Shown: one piece after another, positions 53,171-64,000 of the stretch
How positions within the stretch are numbered: position 1 is the first letter of the stretch
Layout: every line of letters starts with the position of its first letter
Assembly (NCBI GenBank): GCA_012845835.1
Contig: JABAKD010000004.1
Location: 6,863,765-6,927,764, forward strand
Source: Undaria pinnatifida
Lineage: Eukaryota; Sar; Phaeophyceae; Laminariales; Alariaceae
Reading direction: 5' to 3'
DNA: 64,000 nucleotides
The notes under the pieces: generated by a model
The model's input: only the letters and a program-made list of their open reading frames with translations
The model's database searches: none
Told to the model about the DNA's origin: nothing
Program-made: the position numbers and the translations under genes

Positions 53171-55444
53171 CGACTGTAGACTCCGCCCCTCGGATCACGT
53201 GATAGCGAAACCCACGTTCAATGCCACTGTATAGCACTTCATTTCCTAGGTTCTCATGTTCTCGCCGAGATAAGAATGTGTAGGTTGTGTCTCGCACTTT
53301 AAACGCATTGCTCCTTGCTGCCGCGCTGCATATATCCCCACCGGCAAATACATTAGTGGCTGTGACGTTGCGCGGGCGCGGTGGTTTGGTCGGGAACGCA
53401 GTTTTGCGGGACAGGCCCCGGAAGGGGCGTTGCAGGCGCTTCGCAGAGCCTAGCGCTTTTCGCCGGCGGCTAAGACAGTGTCGCGCGGGCCTTCCTCGAC
53501 GACGGAAGCGAGAACAATGATTGAGGAATATTTTTGCGTTTGCTTTAGGGAAAAAGGGATTAGTGGCGTCGAAACGCACTCGGTCAGGTGATTCACGGAG
53601 GCGTAGCTACACCATATGAAGGTGAATCTTACGCGAGGGGCGGGGGGGGGCGTCGCGCCGAAAGTCGACCACCCGACCCAAGCCCTAATCCTAACCCTAA
53701 TCCTATCCCAGAAGCGCTATGGGATGAGCTGTGCTTGGAAGCTGTAGCTAGTGAAAGCTCAACGTTGAGCTGGAGGGCTTCAATGTTGCGCTTGGAAAAA
53801 ACCTTGTAATGGATTGTTGCGCTCGGCTCGCGATAATGTAGCTTGGCCGGACTCTACGTTGATTGCGACGCTTGCAATATAGACTACCCATCAGCCAAAC
53901 AGAGTCCGGAAATAAAGCGGCCTTGAGAAGAATTACTATCCTCACGTGTCCACCACTGCTACCTCCGCCCCGCCTAGAAATGAAATTTGGAAAGGGCGTG
54001 TTGAGACGAGTCAATGCGGAAGGCCCGGGACGTGCTGGTGCATACTGCTCTTTGGTCGAGTCAGACTCTTTAACTTGATGGTCATTTGTAGGTTTATATA
54101 TTTACTGCACAAACAGTACAACAGGGAAAAGGAAGGACGGGGCGCTGAGGGGCGAAAGACGTAGCGACATCCGGCCAGAGAGGCGTCAGGCATGGGGGCA
54201 ATACAGATTACCAGTAACAAGATATGCCAGAAATGGTTGAGGCACGCGGCGTACGAGACGGGGGTGAACTAATCTCTACATTGTGTACATTTTATTTTAC
54301 TTTTTCATATTCATCGTCACGTTTACACTTCAGTCAACCCATAGGAAGTACTGTTTGCTCGGCGATCTTCTGGACAAGCCGTGGTCACAGGTGTCCCCCC
54401 TTCTCCCCCCGCCGGACACATGCAGCTTCATTAATATCGCGCATAGGCTTTTACAGCGTTCCCGCCTTTCCGTTTTTATGCTAAGAGTCGAAGTTTCATC
54501 GGTTTTTGCTACCTCATTTGTCTCGCGCTTTACGTTCCCCAATGTTTGGGAAAGAGCTGGAACCAACGAACCGGACTATAGTATGAACGTTCTGCTACAT
54601 CATCGGAGACGCCGACCATGGTTGATGGTGTTTGGTGTGTCAGAGGTAGGGTTAGTGCTAAGGCTAGTGCTAGATGTAACTCATTGTGTAGGTCAACTAT
54701 TTTTCCTCATATCTAGTAAATGATGAGTTACCCTCTATGGGGTACCGGACGAGCAGACAGCATCATCTAGGTATTGTTTGCCGTGACCAACAGCGCAAAC
54801 AACGATCGAAGAGAGGCAGAGAGACAGCCGATCCCGGTCCGAAATCCTCAGAGCACAGTGACCAACCACGAGCGGGATACAAAAGCAGAACGGAGCGAGG
54901 GAAGACGCATTGGAGACGTTTTTTTGGTCTTTGCTATTTGTTTTGTTTTTTCAATGTCAATGAGCGTACATTGTTTTACCCTCCGCTGTCTTCTGCGCAG
55001 GCGATGGTCACTGGCGGTGTTTCTTCCCCCCCCCAGTTTTAGGTTTTACATGTTGAGGTTTTTACCACGCAGATACTTCATTCAGCAATCTCACTTCTCG
55101 TCGATTTACATCGATTTTCTCTCCCTGTTTTAAGCAATCGCAACAGCGATATGCACACACGTTGAGTTGTTGTGTGCGGCAAACGTACCAATCAGCAGTA
55201 CCGCCATGCACTACCGTGCGGTCATGTAATGCGACGTACGTCACCAGCCCAGCACTTACTTATCTCTTGTAGACACCTTGAAAAAAACGAAATTCAACAT
55301 ACGTGTCGCGCTTGCAAAGTTTCCCTCGACTGTCGACAACAGCGAGGGGCATCTGACGGAGACACCGCCGGTACAGGGAGGGGGGGGCGCAGAAAGGGCA
55401 GTGCTCCCGCCCCCACCCTACTCAACACTCAGCTGTTGTCTACG
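53171..55444. other. No confident gene; G/C-rich islands
   Basis: 53290-53520 is G/C-rich and open on both strands. The plus ORF (53287-53520) starts MSRTLNALLLAAALH, signal-peptide-like, but continues without family motif. Degenerate CCCTAA-type repeats lie at 53682-53712. Repeat I copy 2 is at 54340-54470. Confidence 0.45.
54340..54470 (+). repeat. Dispersed repeat I, copy 2
   Basis: TTCTGGACAAGCCGTGGTCA, CCCCTTCTCCCCCC and TCGCGCATAGGCTT match the reverse complement of 32060-32215. Confidence 0.7.
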
Positions 55445-55705
55445 GGCTAAAAAGTACGCACTAGGTGCGCAAGTCCCCCTCGCAAGTCGCATAGGGTACG
55501 GAAGTCCGCCTTGCAAGTGGTCCTTGGTAAGATGCGGCTCACCCTTCATGCGACTCCCCGCACACCTCTTGGCGCTTCGTGCTTGGTGCACGCGACGTCC
55601 GCCTGGTCGGTTGAAACCTCGACGTGCTCCGCCCCCGGTTTGCAGGCGTGCGAGGGTCTTTATCGTCTAACGGCCACGGATATCCATTAAATGAGTACAC
55701 GCGAC
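55445..55705 (+). repeat. Dispersed repeat G, copy 3
   Basis: GTACGCACTAGGTGCGCAAG, CTTGGCGCTTCGTGCTTGG, CTCGACGTGCTCCG, GCGAGGGTCT and AATGAGTACACG align with the other G copies. Confidence 0.65.
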
Positions 55706-55995
55706 ACATGCCACGCGGTGTAGGTGCACCATCGTGTGCTCTGACGCTCATAACCATTGGAGGAGTCCCAATCTTCACCCATAAACACATTAAAAAAAAC
55801 ACGAGCACGAAACTCGATGAACAAAAAACAACGCAGCTTGCAAAGATGAGTATTGACCCGAAATTCGTCGAACACACGGCTGACGTCTTTCAAATTATTT
55901 TGTATAATGGCCAAGGCGACCGCAGGCCTTTTCCACCAACGGTGTTCGAACCACTCGCGCGTGTGACGCTGTACCTCACGGACGAAAACACTCTA

Positions 55996-56636
55996 GACCA
56001 AGGCTACGGTATCGTAAGGGTTATGTTCACGCTAATATTATGCTGCCTCTGCAGTGGCTCGGGGTCACTCGCGCGAGTATGATATGAGATATGGTATGAT
56101 ATGATGTGATATGATATGCTATGATATGATAATATCATATGATACGATATGATATGATATGATATGATATGATATGATATGATATAATATGATATGATAT
56201 GACATGATATGATACGATATTCTTAGACCAAGGCTAGGGTACAACTAGGGTTACGTACATGTTGTTTCGAAGTTTTCTCTTGCAGTGGCTCGGGGTCACT
56301 CGCGTGAGTGACCCCCCTGTTCCTTGCGGTCATGGGGTTTCTTTCCTTTCGTGCCGTTTTAATTTTTCGATATGAATCCTTAATGGGATGGTTAGCTATT
56401 AATAACTCGCGCCAAAATAGCCACCTCACGTCTTTTGGCCGGTGAGGTACAGGGTCACCCGCGCGACTATGCTATTATGCGATATGATATGATATGATAT
56501 GATATGATATGATATGATATGATCTGGTCTGATCTGGTCTGATCTGATCTGATCTTATATGGTATCATATCATATCATATCATACCTCAGATCAGGTAGT
56601 GAAAACGGGGGGGCACCCCCTACCGTAGCCTTGATC
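55996..56636 (-). mobile_element. Compound of two family A copies with TATGA arrays
   Basis: A first copy begins GACCAAGGCTACGGTATCG and turns into a TATGA array after its first palindrome. A second complete copy begins GACCAAGGCTAGGGTAC at 56226 and ends CTACCGTAGCCTTGATC, carrying its own array (about 56480-56585) with a (TCTGA)-like variant block. Flanks are TCTA/TTAG, imperfect. Confidence 0.75.
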
Positions 56637-56774
56637 TTAGGCAGTTTCATTTTGCCGCAGCGTAGCTCTACCATTCCATCGTGGATTCCTGTCGCAATGT
56701 GAAAACAGCACGAACGCTTACGACCGCAAAATAGAACAAACAGCGGTTTCACTTAAGACCCATTCTCCAAGCCA

Positions 56775-57102
56775 CACCAGAGCTACGGTAAGGGGGTTAT
56801 GTTGTATCGGGGCGCTTCTTTTGGCAGTGGCTCGAGGCTGCTCGTGGCGAGTAACCCCTTTGTCTGTTCCTGGCGTTCTGTAGGTTTTCTTGCTGTTTTC
56901 AATTGACCCTATGAGCGCACGGCGGTGGAATTTTAATCTGCGCTGGGGCAAAACATCCGCCCATCGAGTAGTTCCGTCCTTGACGCGAGGTACTGAGTCA
57001 GTCGCGCTATTGCTTCGTAGTAATAGTGGCTCATATCTGGCAGCGAAAACAGGGGTATGATACTACAACAATGATACTACATATTACCCTGGAGCTTTGG
57101 TC
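56775..57102 (-). mobile_element. Family A MITE nested in family A
   Basis: Left end CACCAGAGCTACGGTAAGG, right end CTGGAGCTTTGGTC. Exact GCCA duplications (56771-56774 and 57103-57106). Confidence 0.85.
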
Positions 57103-57391
57103 GCCACTGCAAAATAATAACCCCACAAAAGAGTGATTCCTCAACCTTAGCCGTGTCGTCAAATCCCATCGCCTGGGTATACAAACAATCATATCACAAA
57201 TATCAAAAATGTGAACACATCGAGAGGCGTGATCTTAGGTTAAGGAGCCCTGTCATCCAAAAACCAAAAAAAAGTTTTTGATGGAAAAAAAACGTTGGAG
57301 GGTACCTCTGTCTTAGCGCCCGCCCGTCCCCCTGAAACAGTCCTTCCTCTCTCTCTCGATGAGGAAAAACTATATTCTGTACAGAGCTGTG

Positions 57392-57653
57392 GAGCCATTC
57401 CACGGTAGGGTATGAGTGTAGCATCAGTCCCTGAGCTCCTAACATGAGGAACTCAATATATCACCCGATGCTACATGACTTCGAAGGCATTCGGTCTCAC
57501 AACCCGACCAAGCTTCTATGCCTTAGTCCAAACATATAATGTGCTCGTGAAATTTCTTCATTGACCGGCAGTTCATCACATGACGAACTTAATCGCCCAG
57601 GGACGTTTTGGCGCAATCATACATCTGCAACCTCTACCACCGTGGGATGACTC
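57392..57653 (+). mobile_element. Family D MITE, very similar to 15320-15591
   Basis: Left GAGCCATTCCACGGTAGGG, right CTACCACCGTGGGATGACTC. A long central block (GATGCTACATGACTTYGAAG to GCGCAATCMTAC) is almost identical to the 15.3-kb copy. Flanks do not match. A D fragment follows at 57865-57990. Confidence 0.85.
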
Positions 57654-59519
57654 GGCGATGATGTAAAGTACGGGGCTTTGATTGGGTAGGGCAGGAACAT
57701 CACACGGCCGAGGGGCTGGACTTTTTTGGGGGCCAAACGTTTTGAACCCGTTGACTCCAGCTCAAGCGTGCGGCTATCGGCTATTGTGCTTAACTTACGA
57801 GAGCGTTTGTTTAACTAGTATCGGTATTAATAGGACAGTCAATAATAGCGCATGCATTGCCATGTTGGTCGGGTTGCGCGCGAGCGAACGCCTTCGAAGT
57901 CATTCTTCGAGTGAGATCCTGGGTTCCTCGTGTTCAGAGCTCCCAGAAACTTCATAGAATCTGCTGCACACCTGGCGTGAAATACGTGACGACTATTATT
58001 AGCACGTTCTGGAATACCACCAGGAAATTGGTGTCTGGCTTCTTCTAGGTATACCGTGCCGAGTAGTTCGAGTTTGGGGTTGGGGTGTTCCTATGACTAG
58101 AAGTTGCAACTCTAACCGGTACATTGTGGCCAGATATTATTGGTGTTTCGCGCGCTGGAGTTGATGTAATATTACAGCAAAAATAACACAGCTAAAAAGC
58201 CGTGAATCTTTCTGATTGTGGACTACGAAACTTTTATGCTATTTTGCGAGTGGTCACCGAATATTTCCCACACATAGATTCGAAGAAAAACGACAGCGCT
58301 ACGAGTATCTCTAGTCTAAAATATATAGTCTAGACTAGTATTACTTGAAGTCAAAAACAAACTGCACACAAAAGCAGTACAATAGTGTAGATCGCACTAC
58401 CACCCTAAAAATGTTTTTTGGGCCATGGGTTCGAATGCCTTCATCCACCAATAATAAATTCTACGACCTTCCCCATCTCGAACTTTGCAAAATACTCTCC
58501 ACGGTATGCCCAGACACTGAAACCTCGTGGATACTGACAAGACCTCCCGCATGACCGGCCGACCTGCTATGCCGCCGTTTCAGGGAGGGCGGGGGGGGGG
58601 TGTTGTAAGGCTTAGTTTGGGTAAGCATTTGGCTACCTTTTTGTGATTGGTCAACGGCCTAATGCCCTCTAATTCCCCAACACTAGGTTACGACGTAAGC
58701 GTGCAACCTCATGGTATTCTCCCAAGGTATGCCGAGTGACGTAAGGTGGTTGAAAGTGAAGGCATCAGACCATAACTTCATGCTCAACCAACAAAAAAAA
58801 CACCGAGATTAGTCAACGGTAATACCCGACAGTTGATTTCCATCATTTGTCTTCGCCGTTCGAGCCATCCACGCACTAGCTCCTACGGGTACCCTTGCGA
58901 AAAACCTTCAATTTCCACCCCTTTCCCACGCGCCCGCCCAAAAAATGCCTCTCCGTTGTCGATTGGGGTTTCCTGTCGAACGGGGCGTTGTGTTGGACAC
59001 GATATTCGTCGTTGAGGTAGCTTTACAGGCTTCAAACAGCCCTTACTTCACCCGCTTTGGGAAAAGCGTGCTAAGCAAAATCATTTTAGCGTGCCTTAAA
59101 GGCTAGGGCGCCTAAAAAATTAACGCCGTAAAGGATAGGGCCTACAATAGACACACCTGCAATAAGTACGCATCGTCCCAAGGACAGCCTGATACAAGCA
59201 CCAGGTGCCGTTGCCAGCATGTGCGGAAACCAAAAGGCCTTATTTCCAATGTTCTGTCCACCGATGGGGCCAATTTCATCGGAAATCGACGTCGGAACGC
59301 GTTTTTGTGCACCGACAACACACTAACTGCGTTTCAGATTGATGATGGTTTAGCAAACCGCTATTTTCTTACGTTTTGGTGGAAATGGTGGCGTATTAAG
59401 TTCATCGTGTCGGCTTTTGCATTTCAGAATGAAGAACTGCGTTAATGCCGATGGATGGAAAGGGCAGCGTAATATGCGAAGAACCCACACACACGCGCGC
59501 GTGCAGCGCGCCTTGTGTT
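57654..59519. other. No gene recognised
   Basis: ORFs at 57682-57957 and 59221-59445 (+) carry no known motif. A G run lies at 58590-58600. No tandem repeat or intact MITE apart from the D fragment. Confidence 0.45.
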
Positions 59520-60045
59520 TACACGTGCTACGATAGAGATAGCACCTTTCGTCTGAAACGGTCTCTGAATGACGGGACCCCTTGACCAAAAATCGTCGGA
59601 AACAGACCGTTTTTCTTCACATGATTCTCGCTAGTGTACCCCACCCATATAATTATTCATCCGATACTAGCAGTTTTGTTTTTGTCCGGTTTTGGGAGAG
59701 GTCTTAAGCTCTCAAATTTAGAAACGACCAAGGCTACGGTAGGGGGGGTACCCCCATTTTCACTGGTGTGTTTGAGTCACTCGCACGAGTGGCTCTGTAC
59801 CCCACGGATGAAGACGGTTTAGGCATTTGTTTCGGCGCAGCTTAGATCACCTTTGCATTGCGGATTGATTTCGTCAATGTAAAGAATGAAGAACGCGTAA
59901 GATCGCATAGGAACGAAGGGGTTACTCGCGCGAGTGACCCCTGGCCACTGAAATAAAAGGCGCAAAAGGGGACCCCCCTACCGTAGCCTGGGTCAAACCT
60001 CAAAAAATAAACGCGGTGTGAAACCTCTATGTCGTAGAACGCGTA
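59520..60045 (-). mobile_element. Family B MITE carrying a family A insertion
   Basis: Left end TACACGTGCTACGATAGAG, right end CTATGTCGTAGAACGCGTA. The A element at 59726-59994 splits the B motif AAATTTAGAAAC...CTCAAAAAATAA. Confidence 0.82.
59726..59994 (+). mobile_element. Family A MITE nested in family B, intact
   Basis: Left GACCAAGGCTACGGTAGGGG, right CCTACCGTAGCCTGGGTC. Exact AAAC duplications (59722-59725 and 59995-59998). It is the same young subfamily as 4688-4954 and 38093-38361. Confidence 0.95.
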
Positions 60046-60211
60046 TTATTATAAGCCACAGAAGGAGAGAAAATTAATCTTATGTCACATAGGCGGCGGT
60101 AAAAATGCACCGTTTTACTTGTTTTTCTGAGGTTTGTTCCTCACCTGAATCGCATTATACCTCGCCTTAAAACTGATTTTGACGAAACAGGAAACGTAGG
60201 ATCTCTACCCG

Positions 60212-60495
60212 ATGTCTCAGGCCACTAGTAGGGAGGGACCACTTTCTGGGGGTTGTTCTGCCGTGTGGCTCGGGAACACTCGCGCGAGTTGGATGCTCCT
60301 GTTTCTTCGCGGTCTTCAGATGCCATGCGGTCTTAGTTTTGCGATATGGATTGGCAACGGAATGGCTAGCTACGATAAGCCGAACAGATCACCCTAAAGC
60401 TTTGTTGTCAGTGAGGTATACAGAGTCATTCGTGCGAGTGGCTCAGACCCGGTACTGAAAAGGGGGATACCGCGCCTATCATGACAGCCTTGATC
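60212..60495 (-). mobile_element. Family A MITE
   Basis: The left end is decayed (TCTCAGGCCACTAGTAGGG); right ATCATGACAGCCTTGATC. Palindromes CACTCGCGCGAGTTG and TCATTCGTGCGAGTGGC. Confidence 0.75.
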
Positions 60496-60605
60496 CAATC
60501 AAAAATCTCATGCCATGGGTATGGCAACGAAACGTATTGCAAAGCTAGAACGAGATTCCGACGATGTTGGGTTAAGGGAGGAAGAGACCCCGTTGTTAAC
60601 CCCTT

Positions 60606-60680
60606 TAGAGCCCCCGAACCCCTCCCTATACTAAATCTAAGTAATTTTGTCCCCCAAAACGGGTTTCCAGTTGTGAAGGA
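60606..60680 (+). repeat. Dispersed repeat E, copy 4
   Basis: AGAGCCCCCGAACCCCTCCC, AAATCTAAGTAATTTTGTCC and CGGGTTTCCAGTTGTG match the copies at 30.5 and 31.3 kb. Confidence 0.75.
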
Positions 60681-60720
60681 AACGTTTCACGCAAAAAAAA
60701 ATGTACCATATAACTCTACC

Positions 60721-63431
60721 GTGGAAGGCACTCGACATGTGGACCAACCCCAGACCCGAAAAACTAGCTCTTGCCCAAACCCTAGCCCCAACAACCCCAA
60801 ACATGCTATGAAGCTCCAATGGTGGGCTCGGTAAGACTGCAGCCCCAACCACCTTGTCAAGCCCCTACACAGGTCGCGACACCTTGCGGGGTGTCGTAAG
60901 CCCGTTTTTTCTAGCCCTACGCCCGGTACAGCAGTAGTACGGGTTTCCTCGCGGTGGCGCCTCTGTTTTCCGGCCGGAAATACCGGCCCTGCGGCGGCAG
61001 GCACTGCTGCGCATATCGTGTGCCACTGCTGGCTGTTCCCAGGTGCGCCAAGCGATTTCACAGACACGACAGCAGGCAACCGGCATTTCTCAACCGGCGC
61101 TAAATATTTAAAATACCTACTGTACCTCGCCGAGCAACGTTTTCCCAACACGGGACCCAACGTTGGTTTCCCGAAGGTGTTGCCATATATAACCCACATG
61201 GGGCATTAATTAAACACAGCGGGTACAGCAAGCAGTAATGTACGCACGTACATACGAGTGTGTGCATTTGCAAGCAGTTCTACATTGCTGTTGCCATGTG
61301 CTGTGTGTCGTGGGCACAAGTTGTTCGAAGACGAACACATGCCATACGTAAGTACTGTTTTCGAAATTCTGGTCAGGTTTGCGTCTCTTTATGCCTTGGC
61401 GCTTCGTAGTGTCATTGATCGCCACGTTAGAATACCGGTCGGTATCGTTTCGTTTTCGACTGGATATGCCAGTCAAAAAGCTCAGTCGAAAAAGCGTTTT
61501 TGAACCGATCGCATCGCTCGATCTCACAGCAAAATACCAGCACCCACACGCCTACACGCCCATACCAGGTGCCACACATCAGTAATATCATACAGCCGCG
61601 CCGACGCTGGCTTAGCTCCTATCGCTGCTGCTCGCCGCAAGTCGGCGTGGCGCAGCTCCACCCGCCAGCAGCGTATATCATACGATGGCAGCAGCGCGTG
61701 GTATCGGCGTAATTTGGCCAACAACAGCTACGCCTGCTGTAGCTTTTGGCGGCTCTCGGCTGCAACTTAGCTTTGACGGCTCTCGTCTAGTCCAACGCCA
61801 CCAACCCGCTTGGATGAGAGTTCGTCACGCGCGAGGCGCGCGTTGCTCACGGAGAACGCACGAAGCACTCGAGCTTCCAATTGATGCAGCAGGTCGGCGT
61901 CACGCCAACCGCCTCCAGGAATAGAACGCAAACAATGAAATTGCCTCGACTGACGAAAAGAAGGACGCCCACACAAGAATCCAGTAGAAAAAAAATGCAG
62001 TCGGAAAAAAGACACTTTTTGGCCCTCGAATTCGTCTGTGTAAGAAAAGTCCTGCAATAAGATCTTTGGTCGCCACGTTAAAATATAATTTCGTGTGGAC
62101 GGAGACGAAGACGTTTTTTTTAGAACGCAGTCATTAGCGACGATTTTGAGTTTTGGTAAAAAGTATGACTTGGCTCGTTAAGGAAGGACGCTAATCGAGG
62201 GTCCCCACTTATGATAATGTCCACAGCCAGGATACAACAAAATCGCCGTCTTAGGTGCTTGGAAGCACAACGCTGCGCGCCGTGCTTGCAACATGCACAA
62301 GTCGTGCGCGGCGAGATGGAGCTGGCTGCTTGCGCATGCCTGATCTGGGCATCAATGGCACCATTTAGTTATTGGCGTGGAGTATCATAGCGCACACCTG
62401 CAGCATAGGAGGCCCACGACAAATAAAGAATCCATGCCCGAGGCTTCTGTATTGTAGTGCTGTTGCTGTATCCCACTTTCCACTGCTGCTCACTTTGCGT
62501 TCTGTACCTGACGCAAAACCCGAATCTACAACGCGTTGTTGGCGCGATGTGACACCACGAATCCCACGGCCGTGTGGGCGTCGCAAAGTCGAAAAGAAAA
62601 GCGCTCATAGAAGCATGACCGGGCATCACATAGACACTCTCTACCGCGAGCAGCTTTGAGCCGCCCAAAAGCGAGGCGACCAGCGTGACTAGGACCGCAA
62701 GGTGACCATAGCCGGGTTAACTTGAGGAGCTCTTTTTTGTGGTGGCTCAATGCCCGTCGCGAGAATGGCTAGAGCACCCTAAGGCTACTGCTGTCGCGAT
62801 AGACATGACCGGCTGTTGAAAAGTCTTACTTCGATGCGCCAAGAACATAGTCTAGTCTAGTTCATTAAAATCCGTTTTTTGGAGAGTTACAGTGCCTTGA
62901 ACTCGTCCGTGTGGAAGACATCGGGGCACGACCCCCTCTATCATATCGTACATGTAGCCCTTACGAGACGTCTGGATTAGTATCTAGGATGGAGTATGGT
63001 GGAGTCGAGGAATAGTATACGATCCGAGTTTTAGTGTACAGTCGACCAAATCTTCGACAGGAAAAGAAGACGGGATTTTTTTTCCCAGCAAATATATATT
63101 GGGTGGGTGAAGTTGGGGTTGGGTCGGTGCCTGGGCTAGGGTTGGGGTTAGGGTTAGGGTCTGTAGTGGTTTGGGCAGTTTTGTTTTTCATGGTTTCCGT
63201 CTCGTGACACAGGAAGCACACGTCGGCCGAACCAAAATTCACCGAGATTTCTACACTTTTTCAAATATTATGATCCAGAATTGCGGTAAAAGGCGGCTCC
63301 CCTCTACTGTGCGTCGCCTCATGCAACCTGTGCAGACACTGTGTAGTGCTGTAAATTACTATACCGCACCATTGGTCGCGGTAAGAACAGTGGTTTATGG
63401 CTAGGGGGGTGCTACGCAAGAAACTGTGCTA
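60721..63431. other. G/C-rich DNA without a recognised gene
   Basis: Overlapping ORFs occur on both strands: minus 60687-61199, minus 61767-62057 with LLHQLEARVLRAF, and minus 62369-62668. None has a motif I can name. A hairpin CGACACC/GGTGTCG lies at about 60878-60897. Telomere-like GGGTTAGGG text is at 63128-63165. An upstream PaO exon could lie here but none was identified. Confidence 0.4.
63128..63165 (+). repeat. Short telomere-like TTAGGG tract
   Basis: GGGCTAGGGTTGGGGTTAGG and GTTAGGGTCTG give a few degenerate TTAGGG/TTGGGG units. It is an interstitial tract, too short and degenerate to be a chromosome end. Confidence 0.6.
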
Positions 63432-63765
63432 GGTGTACACCGTAAATCGTCGAGGAAACAGCCACCGAGCGCTGACTGTTGGTTGGTTTTATCGCGCACT
63501 AGACTGTACATAAAACAATTCTGGATACACGCACGACAAACCGCCGAGCAAGCAGCCATCGCTCTGGCTGTTTGCCCTGGGGTTATCGCGTCCTGCATCT
63601 GACGAATCAGGACATACACGAAAACCACTGAGCCAACAGCCAGCGCCGACTGTTGTCTTTGTGCTTTACCGCGTTCATCTATCGAAAGTATGATGTACAC
63701 GACAACCATTGAGCTGTTCCGTCAGCGCCGACTGTTGGTTTTGTCGCGTACTACCAGGTGCTGTA
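63432..63765. repeat. Tandem repeat, about four units of 84-94 bp
   Basis: ACACGACAACCAYTGAGC-like text followed by CAGCGCCGACTGTTG and a TCGCGTACTA/TCGCGCACTA box recurs at about 63437, 63531, 63614 and 63698. Confidence 0.8.
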
Positions 63766-64000
63766 CTTAAAAGTAGGATAAATTAAAAATCACCTCATTA
63801 TCGTTCTAGAGCTTCCATCCATGCCGCTGCTCCAATTCATCCCCCCCCCCCGCCCCCCCGCAACGCCCCCTCCTTCCCCACCACCCGCACCACCGCCTAG
63901 CCCTAGCACCACGCGTATAGCAAACCCCGACCTAAAGCTGTTACAAGCCCTTTCCCCCCCCCCCCCCTTCCCCCACCCACCCCCTCGAACACTCCGCCCT
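63766..64000. other. C-rich low-complexity end of window
   Basis: 63841-63890 and 63953-64000 are almost pure C with A/T interruptions. No gene. Confidence 0.7.

Larger units (their letters stand above)
55909..57158 (+). mobile_element. Family A MITE carrying two nested insertions
   Basis: The outer copy starts GGCCAAGGCGACCGCAGG and ends near AACCTTAGCCGTGTCG. It is interrupted at 55996-56636 and at 56775-57102, both by family-A DNA in the opposite orientation. Removing them rejoins GACGAAAACACTCTA to GGCAGTTTCATTTTGCCGCA, and CAAGCCA to CTGCAAAATAATAACC, as in other copies. Confidence 0.75.

Noticed and set aside
53682-53712. Chromosome end (telomere)
   Set aside because: Only a few degenerate CCCTAA units, internal and unarrayed; same for 63128-63165.
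58420-58450. GGTTCGAATGC as a tRNA T-arm
   Set aside because: No matching acceptor stem, D-arm or anticodon arm at the right distances.

Overview
This is nuclear DNA of a photosynthetic eukaryote. There is no bacterial gene density, no Shine-Dalgarno-led operon and no long uninterrupted ORF. The only convincing host gene is a nuclear-type, intron-split Rieske oxygenase of the pheophorbide a oxygenase (PaO)/Tic55-like family. An algal genome is likely and a stramenopile such as a brown alga is plausible, but the organism is an inference and nothing here is diagnostic.

The minus strand carries exons of one PaO-like gene scattered over about 44 kb, in N-to-C order from high to low coordinates: 47347-47403 (WYPV), 43815-43939 (Rieske CPH half), 42417-42537 (Rieske CAYH half), 41480-41671, 35439-35469 (a 31-bp exon with the mononuclear-iron ligands), 27594-27674, 20823-20921, 13322-13409 and 3649-3760. 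Most flanks are AG/GTGAG-type and the first five exons join in frame. The start exon, one exon between 35439 and 27674, probably one near 13.3-3.8 kb and the last exon were not found. The 3' part of the 13.3-kb exon is tandemly duplicated, and at least three decayed copies of that exon lie next to it.

Most of the rest is short non-autonomous DNA transposons (MITEs), called here families A, B, C and D, roughly 240-280 bp unless interrupted. Families A and B are the most frequent. The outer 17 bp of all four inverted repeats fit one pattern, GA-N6-C-Y-ACG-R-TAG, and intact copies of all four families are flanked by exact 4-bp target duplications of varied sequence. This points to one source transposase, which is not in the window. 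Copies nest in each other up to three deep (5810-6880, 55909-57158, 59520-60045). Family A copies sometimes carry a (TATCA)n pentanucleotide array next to an internal CACTCGCGCGAGTG palindrome.

Other content: a decayed non-LTR (LINE) retrotransposon at 33018-34690, a possible LINE endonuclease relic at 927-1260, a roughly 12-unit diverged tandem array of about 155 bp at 51290-53170, a 10-bp minisatellite at 50685-50990, a triplicated 125-bp unit at 44397-44764, an 84-bp tandem repeat at 63432-63765, several dispersed repeats, CAA/GGT microsatellites, homopolymer C/G runs and short telomere-like tracts. The window therefore appears to be mostly the introns of one large gene, filled by successive MITE insertions, with repeat-rich flanking DNA from about 48 to 64 kb.
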